Below are positions 9,325 through 20,286 of a stretch of DNA of 64,000 bases, in pieces. The number at the start of each line of letters is the position of its first letter. Within the stretch, counting starts at the first letter, position 1. The notes below the pieces were generated by a model that was not told where the DNA came from, did no database searches, and was given only the letters and a program-made list of their open reading frames with translations. Source of the stretch: JACCZX01 sp963829995 (lineage in GTDB: Bacteria > Pseudomonadota > Gammaproteobacteria > Burkholderiales > Burkholderiaceae_F); the NCBI GenBank assembly GCA_963829995.1, contig CAWHKW010000004.1, forward strand, positions 248,001-312,000. Reading direction: 5' to 3'. A program made the position numbers and the translations under genes.

Positions 9325-10107
9325 TCACACCGTGTAGTTCAAGGCCAGGCGCCCGCCGTCGGGATAAACCGTGGTACCGGTCATGTACGAGGCATCGTCG
9401 CTCGCCAGGAACAGCGCGACCTTCGCGATTTCATCGGGCTCACCCAGGCGCTGCAGCGGCGTACGCGACATGATGCGGGCGCGCGCCGCGCCTTCGGTCA
9501 GCACAGCGGCCTTCAACATTTCGGTGGCAATTGAACCCGGCCCGATGCCCATCACTCGAATCCGATGCGGGGCAAGCGCCAGCGCCATCACTTTCGTCAA
9601 CTGATTGAGGCCGCCCTTGCTGACCGTGTAAGCCACCTGATTTGGAATCGCGACGACCGAATTGATGCTCGACATGTTGATGATGACGCCACGGTCGCCG
9701 TTTTCGCGCGGCGCTTGCGCGACCATGCGGCGCGCTGCGGCCTGCCCGCACAAGAACGCGCCTTTCAAGTTGACGCGCAAAACGCGGTCGAAATCTGCTT
9801 CTGGCAAGTCGAGAAACTCGGCCCCGTGAACGATGCCCGCATTGTTGACGAGGATGTCGATGCGCCCGAATTGCGTGACGGCGCGCTCGATCAGCGCCGT
9901 GCAGTCGCCCGCTGCGCCAACGTCGGCTCGCTGAAAGATCGCGGTGCCATTCGCCTTGACGATCTCGTCGACCAGAGCCAGTCCGTTCGCGTCGTTGATA
10001 TCGGCCAACACGACCTGCGCGCCCTGCGCGGCGAACAAGCGCGCGCATGCGGCGCCTATCCCCTGCGCGGCGCCGGTGATGACGGCTACCCGCTGAGCAA
10101 GCTTCAT
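9325..10107 (-). CDS. SDR family oxidoreductase
   Basis: A classical short-chain dehydrogenase of 260 residues. The Rossmann NAD(P)-binding motif GAAQGIGA lies at about residue 12, NNAGI near 88, the catalytic Ser in NMSSI near 142 and the Y-x3-K pair in YTVSKGG near 157. The Asp at the end of beta-2 (VLADIND) favours NAD(H). The C-terminal TGTTVYPDGG loop is typical of the 3-ketoacyl reductase/gluconate dehydrogenase-like group. It is the first gene of a two-gene operon with the MFS transporter and is divergent from the sensor kinase. The substrate is unknown. Confidence 0.88.
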   Translation of the reverse strand: MKLAQRVAVITGAAQGIGAACARLFAAQGAQVVLADINDANGLALVDEIVKANGTAIFQRADVGAAGDCTALIERAVTQFGRIDILVNNAGIVHGAEFLDLPEADFDRVLRVNLKGAFLCGQAAARRMVAQAPRENGDRGVIINMSSINSVVAIPNQVAYTVSKGGLNQLTKVMALALAPHRIRVMGIGPGSIATEMLKAAVLTEGAARARIMSRTPLQRLGEPDEIAKVALFLASDDASYMTGTTVYPDGGRLALNYTV

Positions 10108-10282
10108 GGATTCTCCGTGTTTGTTTGGACAGGATTGTGCGGTATCGGTGGCGCCGGATGCCGAGCGTCGGCGATGTCCGTTTCAGTTGTAATCTGACGC
10201 TTCGCGAATCGACATGCGACGGCAAGGCGCCTGGCGCGAAATGACGGCACCCAATTCCAGGATCGATGATGAAGACGCACCC

Positions 10283-13999
<3,717 letters not shown>

Positions 14000-14044
14000 C
14001 AAAGTCGCGCGTAGCAACCGAGCGTTGCAACTGAAATAACCGCG

Positions 14045-14070
14045 CGTTGCGTTGAAATGCGTACGCAACG
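14045..14070. repeat. Inverted repeat downstream of the sensor kinase
   Basis: CGTTGCGT and ACGCAACG form an 8-bp perfect stem with a 10-base loop, in the 134-base gap before the DUF2917 gene. The same GTTGC word recurs just upstream (14010-14035). It could be a transcription end, or an operator for the small genes that follow. There is no T-run. Confidence 0.35.
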
Positions 14071-14133
14071 GCCGCCCGTGAAGATGACGCCATACACCAA
14101 AAGGCGCTTCAGCACCGCATCACGGGAGTCGCA

Positions 14134-14484
14134 ATGGATACCAGTCTCACCCGAGCAGTCACTCAACTCGCCAAAGGCGAGATGCTGCGCGTCGATGACG
14201 CCTGCGGCCAGAGTATCGCGGTGGTGCGGGGAATGGTGTGGATCACGCAGGAAGGAGATGTGCGCGATACGTTCCTTAGCGACGGCGAAAGCTTCGTGTT
14301 CGATCGGAGCGGCACCGCGCTGGCGCAGGCGATTACCGACACGACGTTGCTCGCATTCGTCGGTGAAGCAGCCGAGGTGATCGAAGCCGAGTCGCCGCGA
14401 ACAGTCGCAGCACCGATAGCTGCGCACCGCGGCCTCGCGGTGCACGCACCACTGGCAAGAGTTCCCGCGCACCAGGTGGCCTAA
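14134..14484 (+). CDS. DUF2917 domain protein
   Basis: A 116-residue protein whose first 80 residues match DUF2917, a small cupin-like beta-rich domain: ITQEGDVRDTFLSDGESFVFDRSGTALAQ with its characteristic VVRGMVWITQEGD opening. The domain is common in Proteobacteria, often next to DUF1127 proteins as it is here (17 bases downstream), and has no assigned function. The C-terminal 35 residues are Ala/Pro/His-rich and look unstructured. I infer a small cytoplasmic, possibly regulatory protein co-transcribed with the DUF1127 gene. Confidence 0.85.
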   Translation: MDTSLTRAVTQLAKGEMLRVDDACGQSIAVVRGMVWITQEGDVRDTFLSDGESFVFDRSGTALAQAITDTTLLAFVGEAAEVIEAESPRTVAAPIAAHRGLAVHAPLARVPAHQVA

Positions 14485-14501
14485 CAGGGATATCAACCGC
14501 C

Positions 14502-14669
14502 ATGGGAATCAACTTAATGAAACTGATCATCGACGAATTACGAAACTGGTTGCGGCGCTCGAACGAGCGCTACGCGTTGAGCCAGCTCAACGAGCGTCAG
14601 CTGCGCGACATCGGGCTCGACCGGACTCTGGTGTTAAGCGAAGCCACCAAGCCATTCTGGCGTGCATGA
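14502..14669 (+). CDS. DUF1127 (YjiS-like) small basic protein
   Basis: A 55-residue protein. The central NERQLRDIGLDRTLV segment is the hallmark of DUF1127, small Arg-rich proteins which in alphaproteobacteria have been linked to RNA turnover and phosphate or carbon metabolism. The N-terminus (LRNWLRRSNERYALSQL) is amphipathic and basic. It begins 17 bases after the DUF2917 stop and ends 41 bases before the lipoprotein start, so the three small genes look like one transcript. No function is known in betaproteobacteria. Confidence 0.85.
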   Translation: MGINLMKLIIDELRNWLRRSNERYALSQLNERQLRDIGLDRTLVLSEATKPFWRA

Positions 14670-14710
14670 AGCATCACCAATTTCTTTAACCCCACTGAAA
14701 TGGAAATCCA

Positions 14711-14902
14711 ATGAAAAGCACTCGTTTACTTTTGATCGTTGCCGCTTTGATCACGGCCGGATGCGCGACGTCGCTCGGCCCAAGCGACAACTTCAACGAC
14801 TGGACCAATTCGGTCAGCAATCATCACTATCAGGAGCACCGCAGTAACGTTCCCGCAACCGCGCGCCAAGCCGACGACGATAGCGGAACGGCGGGAGAAT
14901 AA
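14711..14902 (+). CDS. Small lipoprotein
   Basis: A 63-residue protein with a lipoprotein signal peptide: a basic start MKSTR, a hydrophobic core and the lipobox LITAGC, giving lipidated Cys19. The mature peptide is only about 45 residues, polar and rich in Asn, Ser and His, and ends in an acidic disordered tail. Residue +2 after the Cys is Ala, so export to the outer membrane is expected. It is the last of the DUF2917-DUF1127-lipoprotein series and ends 2 bases before the convergent response regulator. Function unknown. Confidence 0.75.
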   Translation: MKSTRLLLIVAALITAGCATSLGPSDNFNDWTNSVSNHHYQEHRSNVPATARQADDDSGTAGE

Positions 14903-14904
14903 CG

Positions 14905-15642
14905 CTACCGCATCACCTCGACCGCGGCGTCAAACAGATACCCGACGCCGCGTTCGGTGGTGATGAAGCGCGGATGCGCAGGGTCGACTTCGATTTTTCG
15001 GCGCAAGCGAAGAATCTGCACGTCTATCGAGCGATCGTAGACCTCTGCGTTATGCAGGCGCGACAGCTCGAGCAGCTGATCGCGCGTCAGGATGCGTTGC
15101 GGCGCCGATAGAAACGCAGTCAGCAGGCTGAATTCGCCGTTGGTCAGATCCACCTTCTGACCTTCGCTGCCCTTCAACTTGCGCAGCCCGACATTTAGCT
15201 CCCAACTGCCGAAGCGATATGCGCGAACCTTTGCCAGCTGATCGGCTACCGTGGCTTGCGCGTTGGCCCGGCGCAATAGCGCCCTGATGCGAGCAAGCAG
15301 TTCGCGCGGGCTGAACGGCTTGGTCAGGTAATCATCGGCGCCGAGCTCGAGTCCCATCACGCGGTCAGCTTCCTCCGCGCGTCCGGTCAACATCAGAATC
15401 GGAATCGCCGAGTCCTCGCGTAGCTTGCGAGCGATCTGCATTCCGTCTTCGCCCTGCAGGCGCAGGTCAAGCACTACCAGGTCAATTGCCTCGCGCGCCA
15501 TCACGTCTGCCAGCTCGTTGCCGCTCGCCACCGCGGTCACGCGCAACTCGTTCTCCGTCAGATAATCGGAGACGAGCGCCCGGATCGACGGGTCGTCGTC
15601 CAATGCGAGCACGTGCGGCGGGAGTGACTTGGCAGTCTGCAT
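14905..15642 (-). CDS. OmpR/PhoB-family response regulator
   Basis: A 245-residue two-component regulator. The receiver domain (about 10-125) has the acidic pocket in ALDDDPS, the phospho-accepting Asp in VVLDLRLQGEDG, the Thr in LMLTGR and the Lys in YLTKPFSPRELLARI. The C-terminal winged-helix DNA-binding domain includes LTNGEFSLLTAFL and VYDRSIDVQILRLRRKIE, ending with the RGVGYLFD wing. I placed the start at MQTAKSLPPH; a longer open frame upstream lacks family similarity. No cognate kinase is adjacent in the same orientation; the hybrid kinase upstream already carries its own receiver. The target genes are unknown. Confidence 0.9.
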   Translation of the reverse strand: MQTAKSLPPHVLALDDDPSIRALVSDYLTENELRVTAVASGNELADVMAREAIDLVVLDLRLQGEDGMQIARKLREDSAIPILMLTGRAEEADRVMGLELGADDYLTKPFSPRELLARIRALLRRANAQATVADQLAKVRAYRFGSWELNVGLRKLKGSEGQKVDLTNGEFSLLTAFLSAPQRILTRDQLLELSRLHNAEVYDRSIDVQILRLRRKIEVDPAHPRFITTERGVGYLFDAAVEVMR

Positions 15643-15850
15643 GGGGTCCTGCGATCGAGCGATATCGTACTGCGAGCCGCGGTCTGACTTCCAGCGGACG
15701 GCATTGCAAACGTAATGCTGTGGCCCACACCGGAGCAGAGCGCAACGGGCGAACTGACCGGCCAAATACTCGCCCACCCGAGTTGACCGAAACCCTGGAT
15801 TCTTTAGCATCGGGCGTTCTGCAGCGCTGTGGCGCCAACAAGGACTGCAA

Positions 15851-16411
15851 ATGGTTCGTTTACCTATCGTCACGTTAAGTGTGCTTGTTCTCGGCGCATT
15901 GCTTTCAGCCCCGGTGGTGGCGCAGACTTGCCCGCCATTGCTTAACCACACTTTCGCGCGCTTGCAGGACGAATCGCCGCAGCCGCTTTGCCAATATCAG
16001 GGCCGGGTGCTGCTGGTCGTCAATACCGCCAGCTACTGCGGCTTTACGTCGCAGTACGAGGGCCTGGAAAAGCTCCACGCGAAGTACGCAGGGCGCGGGC
16101 TGACCGTGCTTGGCTTTCCGTCGGGCGATTTCGGCAATCAGGAAAAGGCGAACAACAAAGAGATTGCCGACTTCTGTTACAACACTTACGGTGTCAAGTT
16201 TCCGATGTTTGCCAAGTCTTCAGTGGCGGGGCCATCAGCCAACCCGTTTTTCACGGCGCTTTCCAAATCGTCCGGACAGGCCCCGAAGTGGAACTTTCAC
16301 AAGTATCTGGTCGATCGCGAGGGTAAGGTCGTCGCCAACTACCCAAGCGATACTGCGCCACTGGACACTCGGTTGACGAGCCAGATCGAGCGGCTGCTGG
16401 ACACGAAATGA
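15851..16411 (+). CDS. Exported glutathione peroxidase
   Basis: A 186-residue thioredoxin-fold peroxidase that reduces hydroperoxides. Catalytic motifs are present: NTASYCGFTSQY with the peroxidatic Cys in place of selenocysteine, the Gln-containing motif GDFGNQE, and the Trp/Asn motif KWNFHKYLVD. Unlike most bacterial homologues it starts with a clear signal peptide (about 1-25, ending APVVAQ), so it should act in the periplasm, where thioredoxin-like donors rather than glutathione may regenerate it. The mature enzyme is about the usual 160 residues. Its stop overlaps the folE2 start by 4 bases (ATGA), indicating coupling. Confidence 0.9.
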   Translation: MVRLPIVTLSVLVLGALLSAPVVAQTCPPLLNHTFARLQDESPQPLCQYQGRVLLVVNTASYCGFTSQYEGLEKLHAKYAGRGLTVLGFPSGDFGNQEKANNKEIADFCYNTYGVKFPMFAKSSVAGPSANPFFTALSKSSGQAPKWNFHKYLVDREGKVVANYPSDTAPLDTRLTSQIERLLDTK

Positions 16412-17208
16412 ACGCACCTGATGACCTCTTTTTGCCGGACGTGCAGTCCGGTGTTGACCGCCGCGAGCTCGCGATCCAGCGAGTCGGCGTCAAGTCATTG
16501 ACGCACCCGGTGCTGGTTGCGAGCGTGCGCGGCCCGCAGCCGTCAGTGGCGTCGATAGATATGTATGTCGGGTTGCCGGCCGAGCAGAAAGGCACGCACA
16601 TGTCGCGCTTCGTCGATGTGTTGCAAGGTCACGCCGAGCCGTTATCGATGACGTCTCTTCGCACGCTGCTCGACAAGATGCTCGCGCGGCTCGACGCCCG
16701 TGCCGGGCACATTGAAATGCGAATGCCATTCTTCGTGATGAAAACGGCGCCGGTGTCGGGCGTCGAGAGCCTGATGGATTACCAGCTGACGTTCACGATC
16801 AACACCGACGGCGCATCAACCTGCTTCGAGCAAAAAGTGGTGGTTCCGGTGACCAGTCTGTGCCCGTGCAGCAAGAAAGTCTCGGATTACGGTGCGCACA
16901 ATCAACGCTCGCACATCACGATCACGGCCGAGCTCGCTGATGAAATCGCCGTCGAGGAGCAGATCCGCATTGCAGAAGACGCGTCGTCGTGTGAAATCTG
17001 GGGGTTGCTGAAACGTACCGATGAAAAGCACGTGACCGAGCGCGCGTACAACAACCCAAAGTTTGTCGAGGATGTCGTACGCGACGTTGCACTGGCGCTG
17101 AACCGCGACGCCCGCATCGTTGCCTATACCGTCGAAGCCGAAAACTTCGAGTCAATCCACAATCATTCGGCCTTCGCACTGATCAAGCACGACAAACGCG
17201 GCCGATGA
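16408..17208 (+). CDS. folE2: GTP cyclohydrolase FolE2
   Basis: A 266-residue type IB GTP cyclohydrolase I, the first enzyme of folate biosynthesis, converting GTP to dihydroneopterin triphosphate. The signature VPVTSLCPCSKKVSDYGAHN contains the metal-binding Cys, and QRSHITIT follows. The C-terminal YTVEAENFESIHNHSAFA supplies Glu and His residues of the active site. This isoform uses various divalent metals and typically replaces or backs up Zn-dependent FolE under zinc limitation. It is translationally coupled to the upstream peroxidase and overlaps the decayed gene downstream by 4 bases. No Zur site could be recognised. Confidence 0.95.
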   Translation: MNAPDDLFLPDVQSGVDRRELAIQRVGVKSLTHPVLVASVRGPQPSVASIDMYVGLPAEQKGTHMSRFVDVLQGHAEPLSMTSLRTLLDKMLARLDARAGHIEMRMPFFVMKTAPVSGVESLMDYQLTFTINTDGASTCFEQKVVVPVTSLCPCSKKVSDYGAHNQRSHITITAELADEIAVEEQIRIAEDASSCEIWGLLKRTDEKHVTERAYNNPKFVEDVVRDVALALNRDARIVAYTVEAENFESIHNHSAFALIKHDKRGR

Positions 17209-17450
17209 GAAGCGTTACGCACGCCGTTTGTCAGGGGGACGATGCGTTTTTTGACCTGGGATTTCGGCTTCAAGGTGAAACGCTGGCTCCAGGACGAACT
17301 AGTCGTCCAGGCGCCAGTCATATACGGTTTGCGGCCGACGGTCGAGTGGTGTATCACCGCGACTACTGGGACCCGGCCGAAGATCTGTACGGGAAGCTGC
17401 CTGTGCTCGGTACTCTGATGCGCTGGTTACGGCGTCAGGCAGCAAAGTAG
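17205..17450 (+). pseudogene. Remnant of an NTF2-like (SnoaL-fold) protein
   Basis: The reading begins at the folE2 stop (ATGA). The C-terminal 40 residues, GASHIRFAADGRVVYHRDYW followed by DPAEDLYGKLPVLGTLMRWL, match the end of the nuclear-transport-factor-2-like family, normally about 140 residues. The N-terminal 60 or so residues are absent. In between, the family segment FLTWDFGFKVKRW is present but in another frame (from about 17246), requiring one shift in a T-run at 17246-17251 and an opposite shift near 17300. Two internal frame changes plus loss of the 5' half argue for a true pseudogene rather than a single sequencing error. Confidence 0.65.
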
Positions 17451-17465
17451 GCGTGAGGAGAGGTG

Positions 17466-18347
17466 ATGGCGGCACTGTTGTACCCCGACATTTTCAGATC
17501 GCTCGAATCTGTCCGCTGGAACTTGGAAACCGACGTTCCATGGGACGAGTTCGACGCCACCAAACTGTCCGAGGAACAGGCGCAGACGATCAAGATGAAC
17601 GCGATTACCGAGTGGTCGGCACTGCCCGCCACCGAGATGTTTTTGCGCGACAACCGCGGTGACTCCGATTTCTCTGCGTTCATGTCGGTCTGGTTTTTCG
17701 AGGAACAGAAGCACGCGCTGGTGCTGATGGAATACCTGCGCCGGTTCCGGCTGGACCTGGTTCCGAGCGAGGAAGAGCTGCACGCGGTGCGCTTCGAATT
17801 CGATCCGGCGCCGCGGCTCGAAACGTTGATGATGCATTTCTGCGGCGAGGTCAGGCTCAACCACTGGTACCGGCGCGCGTCCGAATGGCACACCGAGCCG
17901 GTGATCAAGGCGATTTATCGATTGTTGTCGCAGGACGAGGCGCGCCACGGCGGCGCGTATCTGCGCTACATGAAAAAGTCGCTGTCGGAGCTGGGCGACA
18001 CCGCGCGCGCCGCGTTTGCCAAGATCGGCGTGCTGATGGCGTCTGCCAAGCGCACCGACAAGGCGCTGCACCCGACCAATTTGCATGTGAACCAGTCGCT
18101 GTTTCCCCTCGACACGATTCAATCGCGCCTGCCCGATCCAGACTGGCTCGAGCACTGGCTCGACAAGCAGATCAAGTTCGACAAGGAGTGGGAGACCAAG
18201 GTCGTCGAGCGGATCCTGCACAACCTGTCGCTGCTGTTCGAGCGCACTTTTACTTCGGTGCAGGACTTGAACCGCTACCGGAAGGAAATCGCGGCTCGGC
18301 TGAAGTCTGCTTCAGGGTCCGGCGGGGCCGCGCCACAGCCTGCCTGA
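17466..18347 (+). CDS. Ferritin-like diiron protein of unknown function
   Basis: A 293-residue helical protein. It carries two Glu...ExxH pairs typical of class I diiron four-helix bundles: ITEWSALPATEM followed about 33 residues later by WFFEEQKHA, and HFCGEVRLNHWYRR followed by LSQDEARHGGAYL. The spacing recalls acyl-ACP desaturases and ferritin-like oxidases more than ferritin. The C-terminal 100 residues are helical and charged. A good ribosome site (GAGGAGAGG) precedes the ATG at 17466; a GTG sits one codon earlier. It is preceded by the NTF2-like remnant and stands alone downstream. A role as an oxidase, desaturase or iron-binding protein is inferred only from the motif. Confidence 0.8.
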   Translation: MAALLYPDIFRSLESVRWNLETDVPWDEFDATKLSEEQAQTIKMNAITEWSALPATEMFLRDNRGDSDFSAFMSVWFFEEQKHALVLMEYLRRFRLDLVPSEEELHAVRFEFDPAPRLETLMMHFCGEVRLNHWYRRASEWHTEPVIKAIYRLLSQDEARHGGAYLRYMKKSLSELGDTARAAFAKIGVLMASAKRTDKALHPTNLHVNQSLFPLDTIQSRLPDPDWLEHWLDKQIKFDKEWETKVVERILHNLSLLFERTFTSVQDLNRYRKEIAARLKSASGSGGAAPQPA

Positions 18348-18360
18348 CTACGAAACCACG

Positions 18361-18456
18361 CACGCCGTCACTCGACTAACCCGTCGCGATTACGGACGCG
18401 TCTTAAACCACTTTGCGTCGCTGAGCGCCGACGATCGACTCGACGCCGAGTCTTAG
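18361..18456 (+). pseudogene. Possible GNAT N-terminal fragment
   Basis: Between the ferritin-like gene and the asparaginase gene, one frame reads HAVTRLTRRDYGRVLNHFAS then LSADDRL before a stop. This resembles the start of a GNAT acetyltransferase subgroup (LTR.DY..VL.HF..LS..DR.), but the rest of the domain is missing. The match is short and from memory, so this is weak evidence. The remaining bases to 18566 show no gene. Confidence 0.25.
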
Positions 18457-18566
18457 CCGTTAATAGGCCCTGACCGCTGGGGTCCTGATTACGCATTAGC
18501 AGTTGTCTTTCGCCCGCGCGTCCGGGATGATCTGCCCGCTGCGTACGACCCCAAGAAAAACTAACG

Positions 18567-19559
18567 ATGATTCCCCGCCATGTTCCCTTAGTTGAAACCA
18601 CGCGTGGCGGTACCACCGAGTGCGTTCACTATGGCTCGATTGCGGTGGTCGATGCCAGGGGCAAGCTGATCGCATCGGCCGGCGATCCCGATTCACTGAA
18701 TTTCACGCGTAGTGCGCTGAAGCCGCTGCAAGCACTGCCGTTCGTCGAAGACGGGGGCATTGCGCACTACGGCTTCGGCTCGCACGAGCTGGCGCTGATG
18801 TGCGCGAGCCACAGCGGAGAAGCGATGCACGTATCGATCGTGCAGCGCATGCTCGCGCGCGTCGGCCTGGATGAGTCAGCGCTGCAATGCGGCTGTCATG
18901 CGCCGAGTTACTTTGCGGCAACCGAAACCGCTGCACCGGCGGGCGTCACATGGAGCTCGCTGCATCACAATTGTTCGGGCAAACACGCGGGCTTTCTCGC
19001 TTATTGCCGGATGCACGGACTGCAGACCGAGAACTATCTCGACAGCGGTCATCCGCTGCAGCAGAGAATTCGCACGACGACCGCGCGCTTCGCACAGGGC
19101 GACCCGATCGCGCAAGGCACCGACGGCTGCAGCGCACCGAACTTCGCGGTGCCGCTAAAGCGGCTGGCGCAACTGTATGCGCGGATCGCCGCTGAAGAAT
19201 CGCCCGAGATGCACGCGATCACGTTTGCGATGAGCCATCATCCAGACCTGGTGTCGGGAACTCGTCGCGCCGATCTTGCGATCATGCAAAGCGGCCGCGG
19301 TGACTGGATCAGCAAGGCCGGCGCCGATGGTATGCAGGCGATTGGCGTGCGCTCTCAGGGACTCGGCATCGCGATTCGCATCGCCGACGGCAACACGCGT
19401 GCCGTGCACGCGGCGACGGTCGAGGTTCTGGAGCAGCTCGACTTGCTCGAGGATCCGAGCGGCACCCCGCTCGCGGTCTACGACTGCCCGCCGATTCGCA
19501 ACTATCGCGGCATCGAGACCGGCGGCGTGGTGCCTGTGCTGAAGCTGATCGGGCACTAA
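18567..19559 (+). CDS. L-asparaginase, Rhizobium etli type
   Basis: A 330-residue asparaginase of the family first described as the thermolabile/constitutive enzymes of Rhizobium etli, hydrolysing asparagine to aspartate and ammonia. It is unrelated to the classical EcAI/EcAII type. The nucleophile region FTRSALKP near residue 46 has the Ser-x2-Lys pair, and the two conserved Cys with an intervening Lys that bind zinc in the family lie in HHNCSGKHAG (near 133) and GTDGCSAPN (near 184). Length is normal. The protein lacks a signal peptide, so it is cytoplasmic. Its TAA shares the tetranucleotide CTAA with the TAG of the convergent glyoxalase-like gene. Confidence 0.9.
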   Translation: MIPRHVPLVETTRGGTTECVHYGSIAVVDARGKLIASAGDPDSLNFTRSALKPLQALPFVEDGGIAHYGFGSHELALMCASHSGEAMHVSIVQRMLARVGLDESALQCGCHAPSYFAATETAAPAGVTWSSLHHNCSGKHAGFLAYCRMHGLQTENYLDSGHPLQQRIRTTTARFAQGDPIAQGTDGCSAPNFAVPLKRLAQLYARIAAEESPEMHAITFAMSHHPDLVSGTRRADLAIMQSGRGDWISKAGADGMQAIGVRSQGLGIAIRIADGNTRAVHAATVEVLEQLDLLEDPSGTPLAVYDCPPIRNYRGIETGGVVPVLKLIGH

Positions 19560-20218
19560 CCTAGAACGACTTCACCGCGCGGCGTGCGAATCGTCGCGGC
19601 CAGCATCTTCGGTCCTGGCGCAAGATCGACCGGCCCCATGATTTTCAGCGCGCGAAACATGCCCATGATGCCGTTCGTTCCGAGCACTGCGGCCGGATGC
19701 GATAGCTGCAGGCGGACCAGCTCGCAGCCGCTGTCCTCGAGAACATCGCACGGATGGTGCACGGTTCCGTCATCGGCCTGCAGCCACTGAATCGCGGTCG
19801 GTAGCACGCCTCCCCACGCGAGCGACCCGGTTTCGGGTACCGCAATGTGCCAGCGAAATTCACTGCGGCTCATCGACAGGATCTCCCCCAGATCCGGCAC
19901 CCGCGCGCACGCGTTGGCCAATGATTCGCAACGCACCGCCCACGTGATCAGCCGCGGACCCGCCGCCAACGACGTTTGCATCTCGGGCTCGTCGAGGGAA
20001 AACCAGCGCGGCCGCGCGGGCGTGACTCCATCCGGGTCAGTCGCGATCACTTCGAGATAGGCACGCTCGCCCAGCTTCAGTAATGCGTTGTGCGTGCCCA
20101 TCGCGACGTGTTTACCGCCCGCTAGCGGCCTCGCACCGAGACGCTGCTCGACCCATTCGACGCCGTCGTTCAGATCGGCGCACGCGATAACGATGTGGTC
20201 AAGTTCACTACGGCGCAT
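19556..20218 (-). CDS. Glyoxalase-like (VOC fold) protein
   Basis: A 220-residue protein beginning LDHIVIACADLNDGVEWVEQ then RLGARP, the opening of the Glyoxalase-like (Glyoxalase_3) domain of the vicinal-oxygen-chelate fold. The His of DHIV and later acidic residues (KLGERAYLEVIATDPDG) are candidate metal ligands. Members are mostly uncharacterised; enzymatic dioxygenase or isomerase roles cannot be assigned. It runs convergently into the asparaginase gene and is divergent from argS, with about 68 bases between start codons. Confidence 0.8.
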   Translation of the reverse strand: MRRSELDHIVIACADLNDGVEWVEQRLGARPLAGGKHVAMGTHNALLKLGERAYLEVIATDPDGVTPARPRWFSLDEPEMQTSLAAGPRLITWAVRCESLANACARVPDLGEILSMSRSEFRWHIAVPETGSLAWGGVLPTAIQWLQADDGTVHHPCDVLEDSGCELVRLQLSHPAAVLGTNGIMGMFRALKIMGPVDLAPGPKMLAATIRTPRGEVVLG

Positions 20219-20286
20219 TGCTGCATTCTAGTTTGCGAGCGCGCAATAGCACCGCCGGTAGAATCCTGCGCTTTGCACCATTGCGC

